Program-made: the position numbers and the translations under genes | Shown here: in pieces, positions 26,070 through 33,930 of the stretch | Position numbering within the stretch: position 1 is the first letter of the stretch | Layout of the letters: the number at the start of each line of letters is the position of its first letter | NCBI RefSeq assembly: GCF_004028095.1 | Contig: NZ_SBHM01000007.1 | Location: 2,542,001 to 2,606,000 of the forward strand | Reading direction: 5' to 3' | Origin: Paenarthrobacter ureafaciens | GTDB lineage: Bacteria; Actinomycetota; Actinomycetes; Actinomycetales; Micrococcaceae | Length of the DNA stretch: 64,000 nt | Notes under the pieces: model-generated | The model's database searches: none | Seen by the model: only the letters and a program-made list of their open reading frames with translations | Told to the model about the DNA's origin: nothing

Positions 26070-26342
26070 GTGCACCACTTGCTCCTCGCCCTGACCGTCA
26101 GCCCGTCGCCCGATCCCACCGGCACGCTGCGCCCGGGCCTGTCCGAGGACCAGGTGACGCCGGGAACGTGGGGTTTCGTCCTCACGGCATTCATCGTCAT
26201 CCTCACCACCTTCCTGATCGTGGACATGGTCCGCCGGATCCGCCGCGTGCGTTACCGGGCACAGGTGGAAGAGGCCCGCTTGGCCGCGGAGGCAGGACCT
26301 TCGAGCAACGAGAACGGCAATGACGCTCCCGGGTCACGCTGA
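26070..26342 (+). CDS. Small single-pass membrane protein linked to mca
   Basis: Predicted 90-residue protein. A weakly hydrophobic, Pro/Ser-rich N-terminus is followed by a transmembrane helix (about 36-55, GFVLTAFIVILTTFLIVDMV), a basic stretch (RRIRRVRYRAQ) and a charged tail. GTG 26070 has AGAAGG 7 nt upstream. Its 3' end overlaps the DUF255 thioredoxin gene by 23 nt. A similar small gene lies between mca and the DUF255 gene in M. tuberculosis (Rv1083), so it is probably a conserved partner. The function is unknown. Confidence 0.8.
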   Translation: MHHLLLALTVSPSPDPTGTLRPGLSEDQVTPGTWGFVLTAFIVILTTFLIVDMVRRIRRVRYRAQVEEARLAAEAGPSSNENGNDAPGSR

Positions 26343-28473
26343 CCGCCCGGAAGCACCATGGCCCGGCGCATCCAACGCGCTGGGCTCCGAGCCCTCTGCC
26401 TATCTGCGCCAGCATGCCGGCAATCCGGTGTTTTGGCGTCCCTTTGGTGACGAAGCCTTCGCCTTGGCCGCCTCCCGGGATGTTCCCGTCTTCCTTTCCA
26501 TCGGATATGCGGCCTGCCACTGGTGCCATGTCATGGCCCACGAGTCGTTCGAAGACCAGGACACTGCCGACTACCTGAACGCGCACTTCGTCCCGGTCAA
26601 GGTGGACCGCGAAGAGCGTCCCGACGTCGATTCGGTGTACATGGCCGCCACCCAGGCAATCAGCGGGGAGGGCGGCTGGCCGATGTCGGTCTTCCTCACC
26701 CCGGATGGTTTGGCCTTCCATGCCGGCACATACTTCCCGCCCGTGCCGCTGCCGGGCAGGCCCTCCTTCAGGAACGTCCTGGAGGCCGTCCATGAAGCCT
26801 GGGTGGAGCGTCGCGATGCCGTCGAGCAGAACGCCAGGGGGCTCGCCGCCAGTATGGGCAGCGCCCAGCTGAGTGCTGCCGTGAGGCTGGACGGCCCGCC
26901 CGAAACGCTCGACGCCGGGCTGCTGTCCGAGGCTGTCGGCGCGTTGGCGAGGTCGGAAGACCCCGACGCCGGCGGGTTCGGCACCGCCCCCAAATTCCCG
27001 CCGTCGGCCGTCCTTGAATTCCTGATCCGCCATGCCGCGGTGCCCTCGGATACCGCCGAAGCCGCCCGCGACATGGCCGGCCGGGCCTTGGCCGCCATGG
27101 CGCGGTCCGCCCTGCGGGACCAGCTCGACGGCGGTTTTGCCCGGTATTCGGTGACGGCGGACTGGTCCGTGCCGCACTTTGAAAAGATGCTGTACGACAA
27201 CGCCCAGCTCCTGCGCGTGTACACCCACTGGGTGCGACTGGGCGGGAACCCGGTTATCGGCGCTGCGGAGGCCGCTGAGGTTGCCACCGGCTGCGCCGAC
27301 TGGATGCTCGACTCCCTGGCACTGGAAGGTGGCGCGCTGGCGTCGTCGTTGGACGCCGACACGGTGGTTGACGGCGTGCACCACGAGGGCGCGGCGTACC
27401 TGTGGACGCCGGAGACCTTGAGTGGGGTCCTGGGCCCCGGGGATGCAGCCGCAGTAGGTGCCCTGATGAACGTGTCCCCTGAGGGCACGGTGTCCGGTTT
27501 GGGTTCGCCGCTGCATCCCGGACGCGCGTTCGGCGAAGTGGAGCAGGCCTTGTGGGAACGCGTCCGGCCGGCACTCCTGGCAGCGCGGAATCAGCGGAAT
27601 CAGCCCGCCCGCGACAACAAGGTGGTGGCAGGCTGGAATGGCTTGGCGGTAGCGGCCCTGGCGGAAGCCGGTGCTGTGATGGGCAGGACGGACTACGTGG
27701 ACGCGGCAGAAAACATCGCCACGTATCTGGAGCGCGTGCACTGGAACGCTCCGGACCGGCTCCTCACCAGGGTCTCGCATGAATCCGTGGCCCGGGGAAT
27801 CGGAGGCTTGCTGGAGGACTACGCCTTCTGCGCCGAGGGACTCTTCGCGCTCTACGCAGTCACGGGCAGGACGCGGTGGTACGCGCTCGCCGAAAGCCTG
27901 GTGCTGGCAGCGGCAGACCACTTTGTGGAGGACGGGAAGCTGGCTGATTCGGCAGGGGAGTCCGCCCAGGTATTCAACGCCCAAGGGCAGCAAACGTCCT
28001 TGGATCCGTTCGACAACGCCGCCCCAAGCGGAGCTTCGGCCTTTGCAGGGGCGCTGCTGAGCTACGCGGCGTACTCCGGCTCCCATGCCCACCGGCTGAT
28101 GGCAGGCAACATCCTCGGGTTGCTCCCACCGCTGGCCGTTCGTGCACCCCGCGTGGCAGGGTGGCTCCTGGCCACGGCGCAAGCCGCACTTGCCGGGCCG
28201 GTGGAAGCCGCCGTCGTTGGTCCCGCTTCGCCGGCACGGGCGGAACTGCACGCCTCGCTGCTGGGCTCGCCAAGCCCGGGCATGGTGGTGGCGCTGCAGT
28301 CCGATGACGACGGGGGGTCCCCGGCTGCCGGCGTCGAGGTGCCTTTGTTACAGCACCGTTCAGGGGCTGCAGACGGCTCTCCCCGGGTGTATCTCTGCCG
28401 GGACATGGTGTGTGAGCGCCCCCTGCAAACGGCGGCTGAGGTGGAAGTCCGGCTGGCGGCGATGACTAGCTGA
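26320..28473 (+). CDS. DUF255 thioredoxin-domain protein (YyaL/SPATA20 family)
   Basis: Large cytoplasmic protein of 717 residues. The N-terminal DUF255 thioredoxin-like domain (about 20-190) has the redox motif Cys66-His-Trp-Cys69 (ACHWCHVM), followed by VKVDREERPDVD and GWPMSVFLTPDG. The remaining ~500 residues resemble the alpha/alpha-barrel of N-acylglucosamine 2-epimerases (DQLDGGFARYSVTADWSVPHFEKML, quoted in part as GGFARYSVTADWSVPHFEK). Its reaction is unknown. Linkage to mca suggests thiol biology. It overlaps trhA at its 3' end by 8 nt (convergent). Confidence 0.9.
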   Translation: MTLPGHADRPEAPWPGASNALGSEPSAYLRQHAGNPVFWRPFGDEAFALAASRDVPVFLSIGYAACHWCHVMAHESFEDQDTADYLNAHFVPVKVDREERPDVDSVYMAATQAISGEGGWPMSVFLTPDGLAFHAGTYFPPVPLPGRPSFRNVLEAVHEAWVERRDAVEQNARGLAASMGSAQLSAAVRLDGPPETLDAGLLSEAVGALARSEDPDAGGFGTAPKFPPSAVLEFLIRHAAVPSDTAEAARDMAGRALAAMARSALRDQLDGGFARYSVTADWSVPHFEKMLYDNAQLLRVYTHWVRLGGNPVIGAAEAAEVATGCADWMLDSLALEGGALASSLDADTVVDGVHHEGAAYLWTPETLSGVLGPGDAAAVGALMNVSPEGTVSGLGSPLHPGRAFGEVEQALWERVRPALLAARNQRNQPARDNKVVAGWNGLAVAALAEAGAVMGRTDYVDAAENIATYLERVHWNAPDRLLTRVSHESVARGIGGLLEDYAFCAEGLFALYAVTGRTRWYALAESLVLAAADHFVEDGKLADSAGESAQVFNAQGQQTSLDPFDNAAPSGASAFAGALLSYAAYSGSHAHRLMAGNILGLLPPLAVRAPRVAGWLLATAQAALAGPVEAAVVGPASPARAELHASLLGSPSPGMVVALQSDDDGGSPAAGVEVPLLQHRSGAADGSPRVYLCRDMVCERPLQTAAEVEVRLAAMTS

Positions 28474-29107
28474 GCACGGCAATCATGATCGCGATGAAGT
28501 GGGAGGCGAAGCCAAACACCGTGAAGGCGTGGAACAGCTCATGGAAACCGAAGTGGGTGGCGCTGAAATTGGGTTTCTTAAGGCCGTAGAACACTGCTCC
28601 GGCGATGTAGAAGGTCCCGCCCACGCATATCAGAATCGCTGCTGCGGCATTCGCGGTGAAGAACTGCGGAAGGTAGAACAAGGCCCCACAGCCGAGTGCA
28701 ATGTAGACAGGGACGTAAAGCCACCTCGGGGCATGGGTCCAGATGACCCGGAAGAGGACGCCTGCGATGGCGGCGAACCAAATAATCCACAGGAGCGTTA
28801 CGGCTTGGGAGCGTTCCAGCAGGGACCAGGCGAGCGGCGTGTAGCTGCCGGCAATCACCAGCATGATGTTGGTGTGGTCCAGCCTTTTGAGGACCATCCT
28901 GGCAGTCGGGGCCCAGTTGCCGCGGTGGTAGACCGCGCTCACGCCAAACAGGAGGACCCCCGTCAGGGCGTAGATACCGGAGGTGATTTTGCGGTCCACG
29001 GTAGGGGCCAGTACCACCAAAACGATTCCCGCGGCCAAGGCAAAAGGCGTGGCTACGGCGTGGATCCAACCGCGCCACAGCGGCTTGTCATTGAGCAGTT
29101 CGACCAT
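28466..29107 (-). CDS. trhA: Hemolysin III / TrhA family membrane protein
   Basis: Seven-helix membrane protein of the PAQR/hemolysin III family, 213 residues. Conserved residues include SAVYHRGNW, LDHTNIMLVIAGSYTP and the C-terminal HFGFHELFHAF with putative metal-binding histidines. TrhA homologues affect membrane fatty-acid balance; a hemolytic role is doubtful. ATG 29107 (MVELLNDKP) has GGAAAG upstream. Its place between the DUF255 gene and the prenyl synthase matches Rv1085c. Confidence 0.9.
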   Translation of the reverse strand: MVELLNDKPLWRGWIHAVATPFALAAGIVLVVLAPTVDRKITSGIYALTGVLLFGVSAVYHRGNWAPTARMVLKRLDHTNIMLVIAGSYTPLAWSLLERSQAVTLLWIIWFAAIAGVLFRVIWTHAPRWLYVPVYIALGCGALFYLPQFFTANAAAAILICVGGTFYIAGAVFYGLKKPNFSATHFGFHELFHAFTVFGFASHFIAIMIAVLS

Positions 29108-29224
29108 CTTTCCAGCATAACTTACGCTTCGGTAAGTTACTGGCCGGTAACAGATCCATGGCTTCACTCCGGAGTGCTGCCTGCACTGGCCGGGCTGTCC
29201 GGGCAGGTAGCCTTGACTGTGCGC

Positions 29225-29277
29225 GGTTGATCGAAAACAGGCGGTTGATCGAAACAGGCGGTTGATCGAAAACAGCA
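29225..29277. repeat. Three tandem copies of an 18-bp unit upstream of uppS
   Basis: GGTTGATCGAAAACAGGC (29225-29242) is followed by a 17-nt copy lacking one A (29243-29259) and a third copy ending AGCA (29260-29277). The array stops 21 nt before the prenyl synthase GTG. It could be an operator array or the result of slippage. Confidence 0.88.
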
Positions 29278-29298
29278 AGGAAGTCAGGTGAGAGTCCG

Positions 29299-30060
29299 GT
29301 GGAACTGCCCGGTTTCCTCTATGGCTTCTATGAGCGCCGCCTCCTCAAATCCCTGGACCATGAAAGAATTCCGCGTCACATAGGCGTCATGGTCGACGGC
29401 AACCGCAGGTGGGCCAGGCAGTTCAACGCCCCAACAAGCCAGGGCCACCAAGCGGGCGCGGACAAAATCCACGAGTTCCTTGGCTGGTGCCAGGAACTCG
29501 GAGTCAAGGTAGTCACCCTCTACATGCTGTCCACGGACAACATGAACCGCTCGGGGGAGGAACTCGACCTCCTGATGGGCATCATCGCCAACACCATGGA
29601 CCGGCTGGATGAAAACGCCGACATCTCCGTCCATGCCATGGGCGCACCGGAGCTCCTGCCCGATTACCTCGCTGAACGCCTCAACAAGCTGACAGCCAGG
29701 ACGCCTGTCCACGAGAAGATCCACGTCAATGTCGCTGTGGGCTACGGGGGCCGCCGCGAAATCGTCGACGCCGTCCGCGAACTTTTGCACGACGCCGTCG
29801 CCAAGGGCCGGAACATGGCCGACGTGGCGGACGAGCTGTCGGTGGACGACATCTCCCGCTTCCTTTACACCCGTGGCCAGCCGGACCCGGACCTGGTCAT
29901 CCGGACCTCGGGCGAACAGAGGCTCTCCGGCTTCCTGATGTGGCAGAGCGCCTACAGCGAGTTCTACTTCTGTGAAGCCCTGTGGCCCGCCTTCCGCAAG
30001 GTCGACTTCCTGCGCGCCCTCCGCGATTACGCAGGCCGCCAGCGGCGTTTCGGTTCCTAG
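29299..30060 (+). CDS. uppS: Cis-prenyltransferase (isoprenyl transferase, UppS family)
   Basis: Z-prenyl diphosphate synthase of 253 residues that condenses isopentenyl diphosphate onto an allylic primer to make polyprenyl carriers for wall synthesis. The catalytic Asp33 is in GVMVDGNRRWARQ, and RTSGEQRLSGF and EFYFCEALWP are the C-terminal signatures. The M. tuberculosis gene at this position (Rv1086) makes short Z,E-farnesyl diphosphate rather than the full C50 product, so the chain length here is uncertain. GTG start with AGGTGAG upstream. The uppS symbol is given in the family sense. Confidence 0.9.
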   Translation: MELPGFLYGFYERRLLKSLDHERIPRHIGVMVDGNRRWARQFNAPTSQGHQAGADKIHEFLGWCQELGVKVVTLYMLSTDNMNRSGEELDLLMGIIANTMDRLDENADISVHAMGAPELLPDYLAERLNKLTARTPVHEKIHVNVAVGYGGRREIVDAVRELLHDAVAKGRNMADVADELSVDDISRFLYTRGQPDPDLVIRTSGEQRLSGFLMWQSAYSEFYFCEALWPAFRKVDFLRALRDYAGRQRRFGS

Positions 30061-30117
30061 CACCACACTGCAGGCCTGGTCCTCGGTAGCCGGGACATCC
30101 GGTTTACGAAAAATTCA

Positions 30118-30324
30118 TCCTCCCGACCCGCGACTTGCCGGGGGAGGACCACGGAAATGATTGTGGGCGGGATTACGTTATTCCCATCAGCAGGCAAAAC
30201 CGCCCGCTGATCGGGGAGGCCAGTAGATGGAGCGGAACATCGCACCAGTTACAGGGGAGGCCATGCCCGGCCTTCCGGCCGAGCCGCTTTCACCATAAGG
30301 CCGGGCAAACGCCCGGGGCTGGAG
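30118..30324 (+). other. Structured 5' leader of phoH with alternative hairpins
   Basis: The 269-nt gap 30061-30329 holds no gene but much pairing potential. TCCTCCC (30118-30124) pairs with 30142-30148. Next to the ribosome site, CCCGGCC (30266-30272) can pair with GGCCGGG (30299-30305). Those bases also form a 6-bp hairpin CCGGGC/GCCCGG (30301-30306 with 30311-30316) and a local CGGCC/GGCCG hairpin (30268-30281). The pairings are mutually exclusive and end just before GGAG (30321-30324). It does not match the ydaO, cobalamin or SAM classes I know. Confidence 0.5.
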
Positions 30325-30329
30325 TCGAT

Positions 30330-31724
30330 GTGGCTATTTCAGAGCAACTGCCCGCAATGGTTTCCGACGGGGAAAGTGCAGCTACCTCCCGCGCCAAGCG
30401 CGCCACCAAAGGGACAATAAGCGCCGCGTCACCCACTGGCCACAGCTACGTCATCGACACTTCCGTGCTTCTCTCCGATCCGCACGCCCTGCTGCGCTTC
30501 GCCGAGCACGAGGTGATCGTTCCGATCGTGGTCATCAGCGAGTTGGAAGGCAAACGCCACGATCCCGAGCTGGGGTACTTTGCCCGCAAGGCATTGAGGC
30601 TCCTCGATGACCTCCGGATCGAGCACGGCGGCCTGGACCACGCCATCCCCATAGGCTCGGAGGGCGGGATGCTGCGCGTCGAACTGAACCACATCTCCCC
30701 GGACGTGCTCCCCGCGGGTTTCCGCGGCGGCGACAACGACAGCCGGATCCTGGCCGTGGCCAAGAACCTGGCCAATGAAGGACGCAACGTCACAGTCGTT
30801 TCCAAAGACCTGCCGATGCGGGTCAAGGCATCAGCCATGGGCCTCCAGGCTGACGAGTACCGCAACGAACTGGTCAAGGACTCAGGCTGGACCGGCATGG
30901 CCGAGATCGAGGCCAACGAGCAGGAGATCAGCACCCTCTACGGCCACGAACCCGTCTTCATCCCGGCGGCCGCGGAATTGCCCGTCAACACCGGGCTGGT
31001 GCTCCTCTCCAACCGTGGCTCGGCCCTCGGCAGGGTTGGCCACGACAAGCAGGTGCGGCTCGTCAAGGGCGATCGCGACGTCTTCGGATTGCACGGCCGC
31101 TCCGCCGAACAGCGGCTGGCCATCGACCTCCTCATGGACCCCTCCGTCGGCATCGTGTCGATCGGCGGACGCGCCGGCACGGGCAAGTCGGCTTTGGCAC
31201 TGTGTGCCGGCCTGGAAGCAGTCCTGGAACGCCGTGAGCACCGCAAAGTCGTCGTCTTCCGCCCGCTCTACGCGGTGGGCGGCCAGGAGCTGGGCTACCT
31301 CCCGGGCTCCGAGTCGGAAAAGATGAACCCGTGGGCCCAGGCCGTGTTCGACACCCTCGGCGCCTTGGTCAGCGAAGAGGTCGTCGAAGAAGTCATGGAC
31401 CGCGGGATGCTCGAGGTACTTCCCCTCACGCACATCCGTGGCCGCTCGCTGCACGACGCCTTCGTGATCGTTGATGAGGCCCAGTCCTTGGAGAAGAACG
31501 TGCTCCTGACGGTCATGAGCCGCATAGGGCAGAACTCCAAGATTGTCCTCACGCACGACGTTGCCCAGCGCGACAACCTCCGCGTCGGCAGGCACGACGG
31601 TGTGGCCGCCGTCGTCGAAACGTTCAAGGGCCATCCGCTGTTCGGCCACATCACCCTCACCCGCTCCGAGCGTTCACCGATCGCGGCGCTCGTAACGGAC
31701 TTGCTCGAAGGGGCAGAAATCTAA
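30330..31724 (+). CDS. phoH2: PhoH2-like PIN domain plus PhoH ATPase
   Basis: Cytoplasmic toxin-like RNase/helicase fusion of 464 residues. The N-terminal PIN domain starts at [13 protein letters not shown] (Asp43) and includes [11 protein letters not shown] and [11 protein letters not shown]. The C-terminal PhoH ATPase has Walker [12 protein letters not shown] and Walker [11 protein letters not shown]. PhoH2 proteins of mycobacteria unwind and cleave RNA. GTG 30330 is chosen because GGAG lies 5 nt upstream. The gene has a long structured leader and is followed at +26 nt by a structured repeat element. Confidence 0.93.
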   Translation: MAISEQLPAMVSDGESAATSRAKRATKGTISAASPTGHSYVIDTSVLLSDPHALLRFAEHEVIVPIVVISELEGKRHDPELGYFARKALRLLDDLRIEHGGLDHAIPIGSEGGMLRVELNHISPDVLPAGFRGGDNDSRILAVAKNLANEGRNVTVVSKDLPMRVKASAMGLQADEYRNELVKDSGWTGMAEIEANEQEISTLYGHEPVFIPAAAELPVNTGLVLLSNRGSALGRVGHDKQVRLVKGDRDVFGLHGRSAEQRLAIDLLMDPSVGIVSIGGRAGTGKSALALCAGLEAVLERREHRKVVVFRPLYAVGGQELGYLPGSESEKMNPWAQAVFDTLGALVSEEVVEEVMDRGMLEVLPLTHIRGRSLHDAFVIVDEAQSLEKNVLLTVMSRIGQNSKIVLTHDVAQRDNLRVGRHDGVAAVVETFKGHPLFGHITLTRSERSPIAALVTDLLEGAEI

Positions 31725-31750
31725 CCCCATCGACGCTGTGACCCCATGAT

Positions 31751-31827
31751 GGCGAAGGCCAGACATCCTCTGCGTGCTAGCTCGTACCTCGCTTTTGACG
31801 CACGCTGCCGGATGCCTGGCCTTCGCC
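31751..31827. repeat. Structured repeat element, copy A (12-bp stem, 53-nt loop)
   Basis: A perfect 12-bp stem pairs GGCGAAGGCCAG (31751-31762) with 31816-31827. The 53-nt loop contains CTCTGCG, CTCGTACCTCG, TTTTGA and CGCTG, in the same order as related blocks in copy B at 38049-38130. It starts 27 nt after the phoH stop codon (26-nt gap) and ends 6 nt before the stop codon of the convergent GNAT gene. No T tract follows it. Confidence 0.8.
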
Positions 31828-31833
31828 TCGCCG

Positions 31834-32478
31834 TCAGAGACCCAGGTAGGTTTTCAGCCCTTCGTGGCCTTGGACTTTGAGGGGCCAGTCGGGGCGTTTG
31901 AAGGTGGGTGGGGTGAGGCGGACCCTTTGGACTTCCTCTACCTCGGTGCCCCAGGAGTCCCGGAAGAGACCGTTGGGTTCGTAGCCGAGACTGGTGGAGA
32001 CGCCCAGGGACTGTTTGTTCCAGGCGGCAGCTTCGGATTCGGCGACGTCGGCGCCCAGGTAATCGAACGCGAAGCTCACGACGGCGGCGCGCATCTCCTT
32101 GCCGATGCCGCGGCCCTGAGCCGCTTGCTTGAGCCAGGACCCGGTGCTGACCGTTTTGAGGACGGCGAGGTTCCTGGCCCCAAGGTCCTGGACGCCAAGG
32201 AATTCACCGTCCTGCCAAACGCCCAGCAGGAGCGTCCATGAATCGCGGGTGAAGCCGGCACGGCAGCGCCAGTACCACTGGGCCATGTTCGGTGCCAGCT
32301 CGTCCTCCGGTAGCTCCGCCCACGGGGTGCTGAACGGGCTCTTGCCCGGCTGGTGGACGCCGGAACGGGCAGCCGCGACGGCAGCCGGGATGTCGGCGTC
32401 GAGAATTGGCCGCAAAGTCAGCCGCGGTGTGGCCAATGTGAGGGCGAAAGGGGGCCAGATGTCTGCCAACCAGGTCAT
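31834..32478 (-). CDS. GNAT N-acetyltransferase, RimJ/RimL type
   Basis: Acetyltransferase of 214 residues. The N-terminal TPRLTLRPILDADIPAAVAA is typical of the RimJ/RimL branch. The acetyl-CoA loop is QAAQGRGIGKEMRAAV, followed by FAFDYLGADVAESEAAAWNKQSLGVS (quoted in part as SEAAAWNKQSLGVSTSLGYE). Such proteins modify protein N-termini or small amines; the substrate here is unknown. It is convergent with phoH across repeat copy A. Confidence 0.87.
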   Translation of the reverse strand: MTWLADIWPPFALTLATPRLTLRPILDADIPAAVAAARSGVHQPGKSPFSTPWAELPEDELAPNMAQWYWRCRAGFTRDSWTLLLGVWQDGEFLGVQDLGARNLAVLKTVSTGSWLKQAAQGRGIGKEMRAAVVSFAFDYLGADVAESEAAAWNKQSLGVSTSLGYEPNGLFRDSWGTEVEEVQRVRLTPPTFKRPDWPLKVQGHEGLKTYLGL

Positions 32479-32513
32479 CGCCGTAGTCTAGCCAAGCTTC
32501 GCGTTCGGCGTGG

Positions 32514-33233
32514 TCAGGCTGCGGGGCCGATGTCCCAAGGGATGTGCCGGCGGACGTCAGTGAGGTTCATGGACTCGGCCAGGAAAAGGTCGTCCAGCAT
32601 GTACTCGTCAACGCCCAGGATCTTGAGCCAATGACCTTTTCCTGCCGAATCGCCGTCGAGCGACCGGCTCGCGACGCAAACGCCCGTCTGGATATCCATG
32701 AGGATGAGCGTGCGGCCCGGATGCGCCAAAGGCTGGTCCGGGTCCAAGGGGCGGTATGTCCGGCCGCGGGTGACAATGGCCTCCAAAGCCGGGCGGCCCT
32801 CATGGTCCACCTCGCGCGGCTCCGGAAAGGAGACCGGGTTGGACTCGGGAAACTCCAAGGGCACGGGGGCATTGCCCGCCAACTCCACGGGGTCCAGCGC
32901 CGCCGCCAGCCTGCCGTTGCCGAACGACGGTTCACCGTAGGCCGCTTCCGGCCGCCGCTGCACCAGGCCGGCGCTGTCATAGACAGGGGTCACCAGATGC
33001 GGAGGCAGGAGCCATGAACGGCGTGTGGAGCTGACGTAGAACTCATCCTTGGAGTCGTTGATGCCGGTGGTGCTGTAGAGCAGCTTGCCGTCGGGGCTCT
33101 CCAGCCTCAGTGCCCCCGGACGCCTCAACCAGGCACGGACCATGGCAGCGCCCGTTCCCGGCAGTTCGAGATATTCGAAACGCAGGCTTGTCCATCTCCA
33201 CGGTGAAGAGCGGCACAGGTTCCGGAACCCCAT
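32514..33233 (-). CDS. Hypothetical protein of unknown family
   Basis: A 239-residue protein I do not recognise. It has no membrane segment or signal sequence. It appears globular, with stretches such as SLRFEYLELPGTG, KLLYSTTGINDSKDEFY, PALEAIVTRGRTYRPLDPD, TLILMDIQTGVCVASRSLDG and HWLKILGVDEYMLDDLF, and ends HIPWDIGPAA. ATG 33233 is the first plausible start; TACACT (33242-33247 on the minus strand) ends 8 nt before it, so the transcript may be leaderless. It is divergent from the prepilin peptidase gene by 58 nt. Confidence 0.7.
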   Translation of the reverse strand: MGFRNLCRSSPWRWTSLRFEYLELPGTGAAMVRAWLRRPGALRLESPDGKLLYSTTGINDSKDEFYVSSTRRSWLLPPHLVTPVYDSAGLVQRRPEAAYGEPSFGNGRLAAALDPVELAGNAPVPLEFPESNPVSFPEPREVDHEGRPALEAIVTRGRTYRPLDPDQPLAHPGRTLILMDIQTGVCVASRSLDGDSAGKGHWLKILGVDEYMLDDLFLAESMNLTDVRRHIPWDIGPAA

Positions 33234-33291
33234 ATCCACAGTGTACCCAGTGGTGCAATCCGGTCCCGGGCCCAATCCGCGGTAGCATCCG

Positions 33292-33840
33292 ATGGTGATT
33301 CGACGACTTGCCGAGCTCTGGACCGCCAGCCCTTTTGGATTCTGGCTGGTGCTGCTGGCATGCCTGTTCTTCCTGGTCATGGCAGCGCGGCTGACCGTGA
33401 TCGATATCCGAAGCCACCTTTTGCCCAACCGCATCGTCTTTCCCTCCTACGGAGTGGCAGGGGTTCTGCTTCCGGGCGCTGCGGTAGTCGCCGCCATAGG
33501 GGGTGCGGACAGGGACCTCGGCGCACCCCTCTTCGGCGTGCCTGGCCTCAATGTCCTTGCCGGAGGTGCGGCTCTGTGGCTGTTCTACTTCCTGCTGCGC
33601 ACCGTCTACCCGCCGGGCATGGGGTTCGGGGACGTCAAGCTTGCAGGGGTGCTCGGCCTGTACCTGGGGTACCTGGGATGGGGGCACGTCTTCGCGGGCA
33701 CGTTCGCGGCGTTCCTCCTGGGCGGACTGTGGGGATTGGTAGTCCTGGTGGCGCGCCGGGCCAATCTTGGCTCCGCTATTCCGTTCGGTCCGTTCATGCT
33801 GGCCGGCGCGGCCGCCGCCATGGTGGTTTTGCCGGCTTGA
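33292..33840 (+). CDS. A24 family prepilin peptidase (short form, no methylase domain)
   Basis: Aspartic membrane protease of 182 residues that would trim type IV pilin-like signal sequences. The catalytic Asp38 is in LTVIDIRSHLLPNRI and Asp114 in GMGFGDVKLAG. About five to six hydrophobic helices are present. The N-terminal cysteine-containing methyltransferase domain of PilD is absent, as in TadV-like enzymes. No pilin genes are nearby. Either ATG 33292 or GTG 33295 could start it. Confidence 0.9.
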   Translation: MVIRRLAELWTASPFGFWLVLLACLFFLVMAARLTVIDIRSHLLPNRIVFPSYGVAGVLLPGAAVVAAIGGADRDLGAPLFGVPGLNVLAGGAALWLFYFLLRTVYPPGMGFGDVKLAGVLGLYLGYLGWGHVFAGTFAAFLLGGLWGLVVLVARRANLGSAIPFGPFMLAGAAAAMVVLPA

Positions 33841-33851
33841 TCCCACACAGA

Positions 33852-33902
33852 ACGACGACGGCCGGCCACCTCCCGTGCGGGAAGGCAACCGGCCGTCGTC
33901 GT
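33852..33902. terminator. Terminator between the prepilin peptidase gene and fumC
   Basis: A perfect 14-bp stem pairs 33852-33865 with 33889-33902 around a 23-nt loop that itself can pair (CTCCCG with CGGGAA). It serves the two convergent genes. Confidence 0.82.
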
Positions 33903-33930
33903 ACTCATGCCTCGCCGGAGGCGGCGGGGA

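Noticed and set aside
26203..28251. 682-codon open frame antisense to the DUF255 thioredoxin gene
   Set aside because: It has no motif, and the plus strand carries the CHWC thioredoxin protein with family conservation.
28466..29107. Hemolysin toxin
   Set aside because: The protein is a seven-helix PAQR/TrhA membrane protein; the hemolysin III name is historical.
30061..30329. phoH leader as a ydaO (c-di-AMP), cobalamin or SAM riboswitch
   Set aside because: I could not find the conserved boxes of those classes; it is reported only as an unassigned structured leader.
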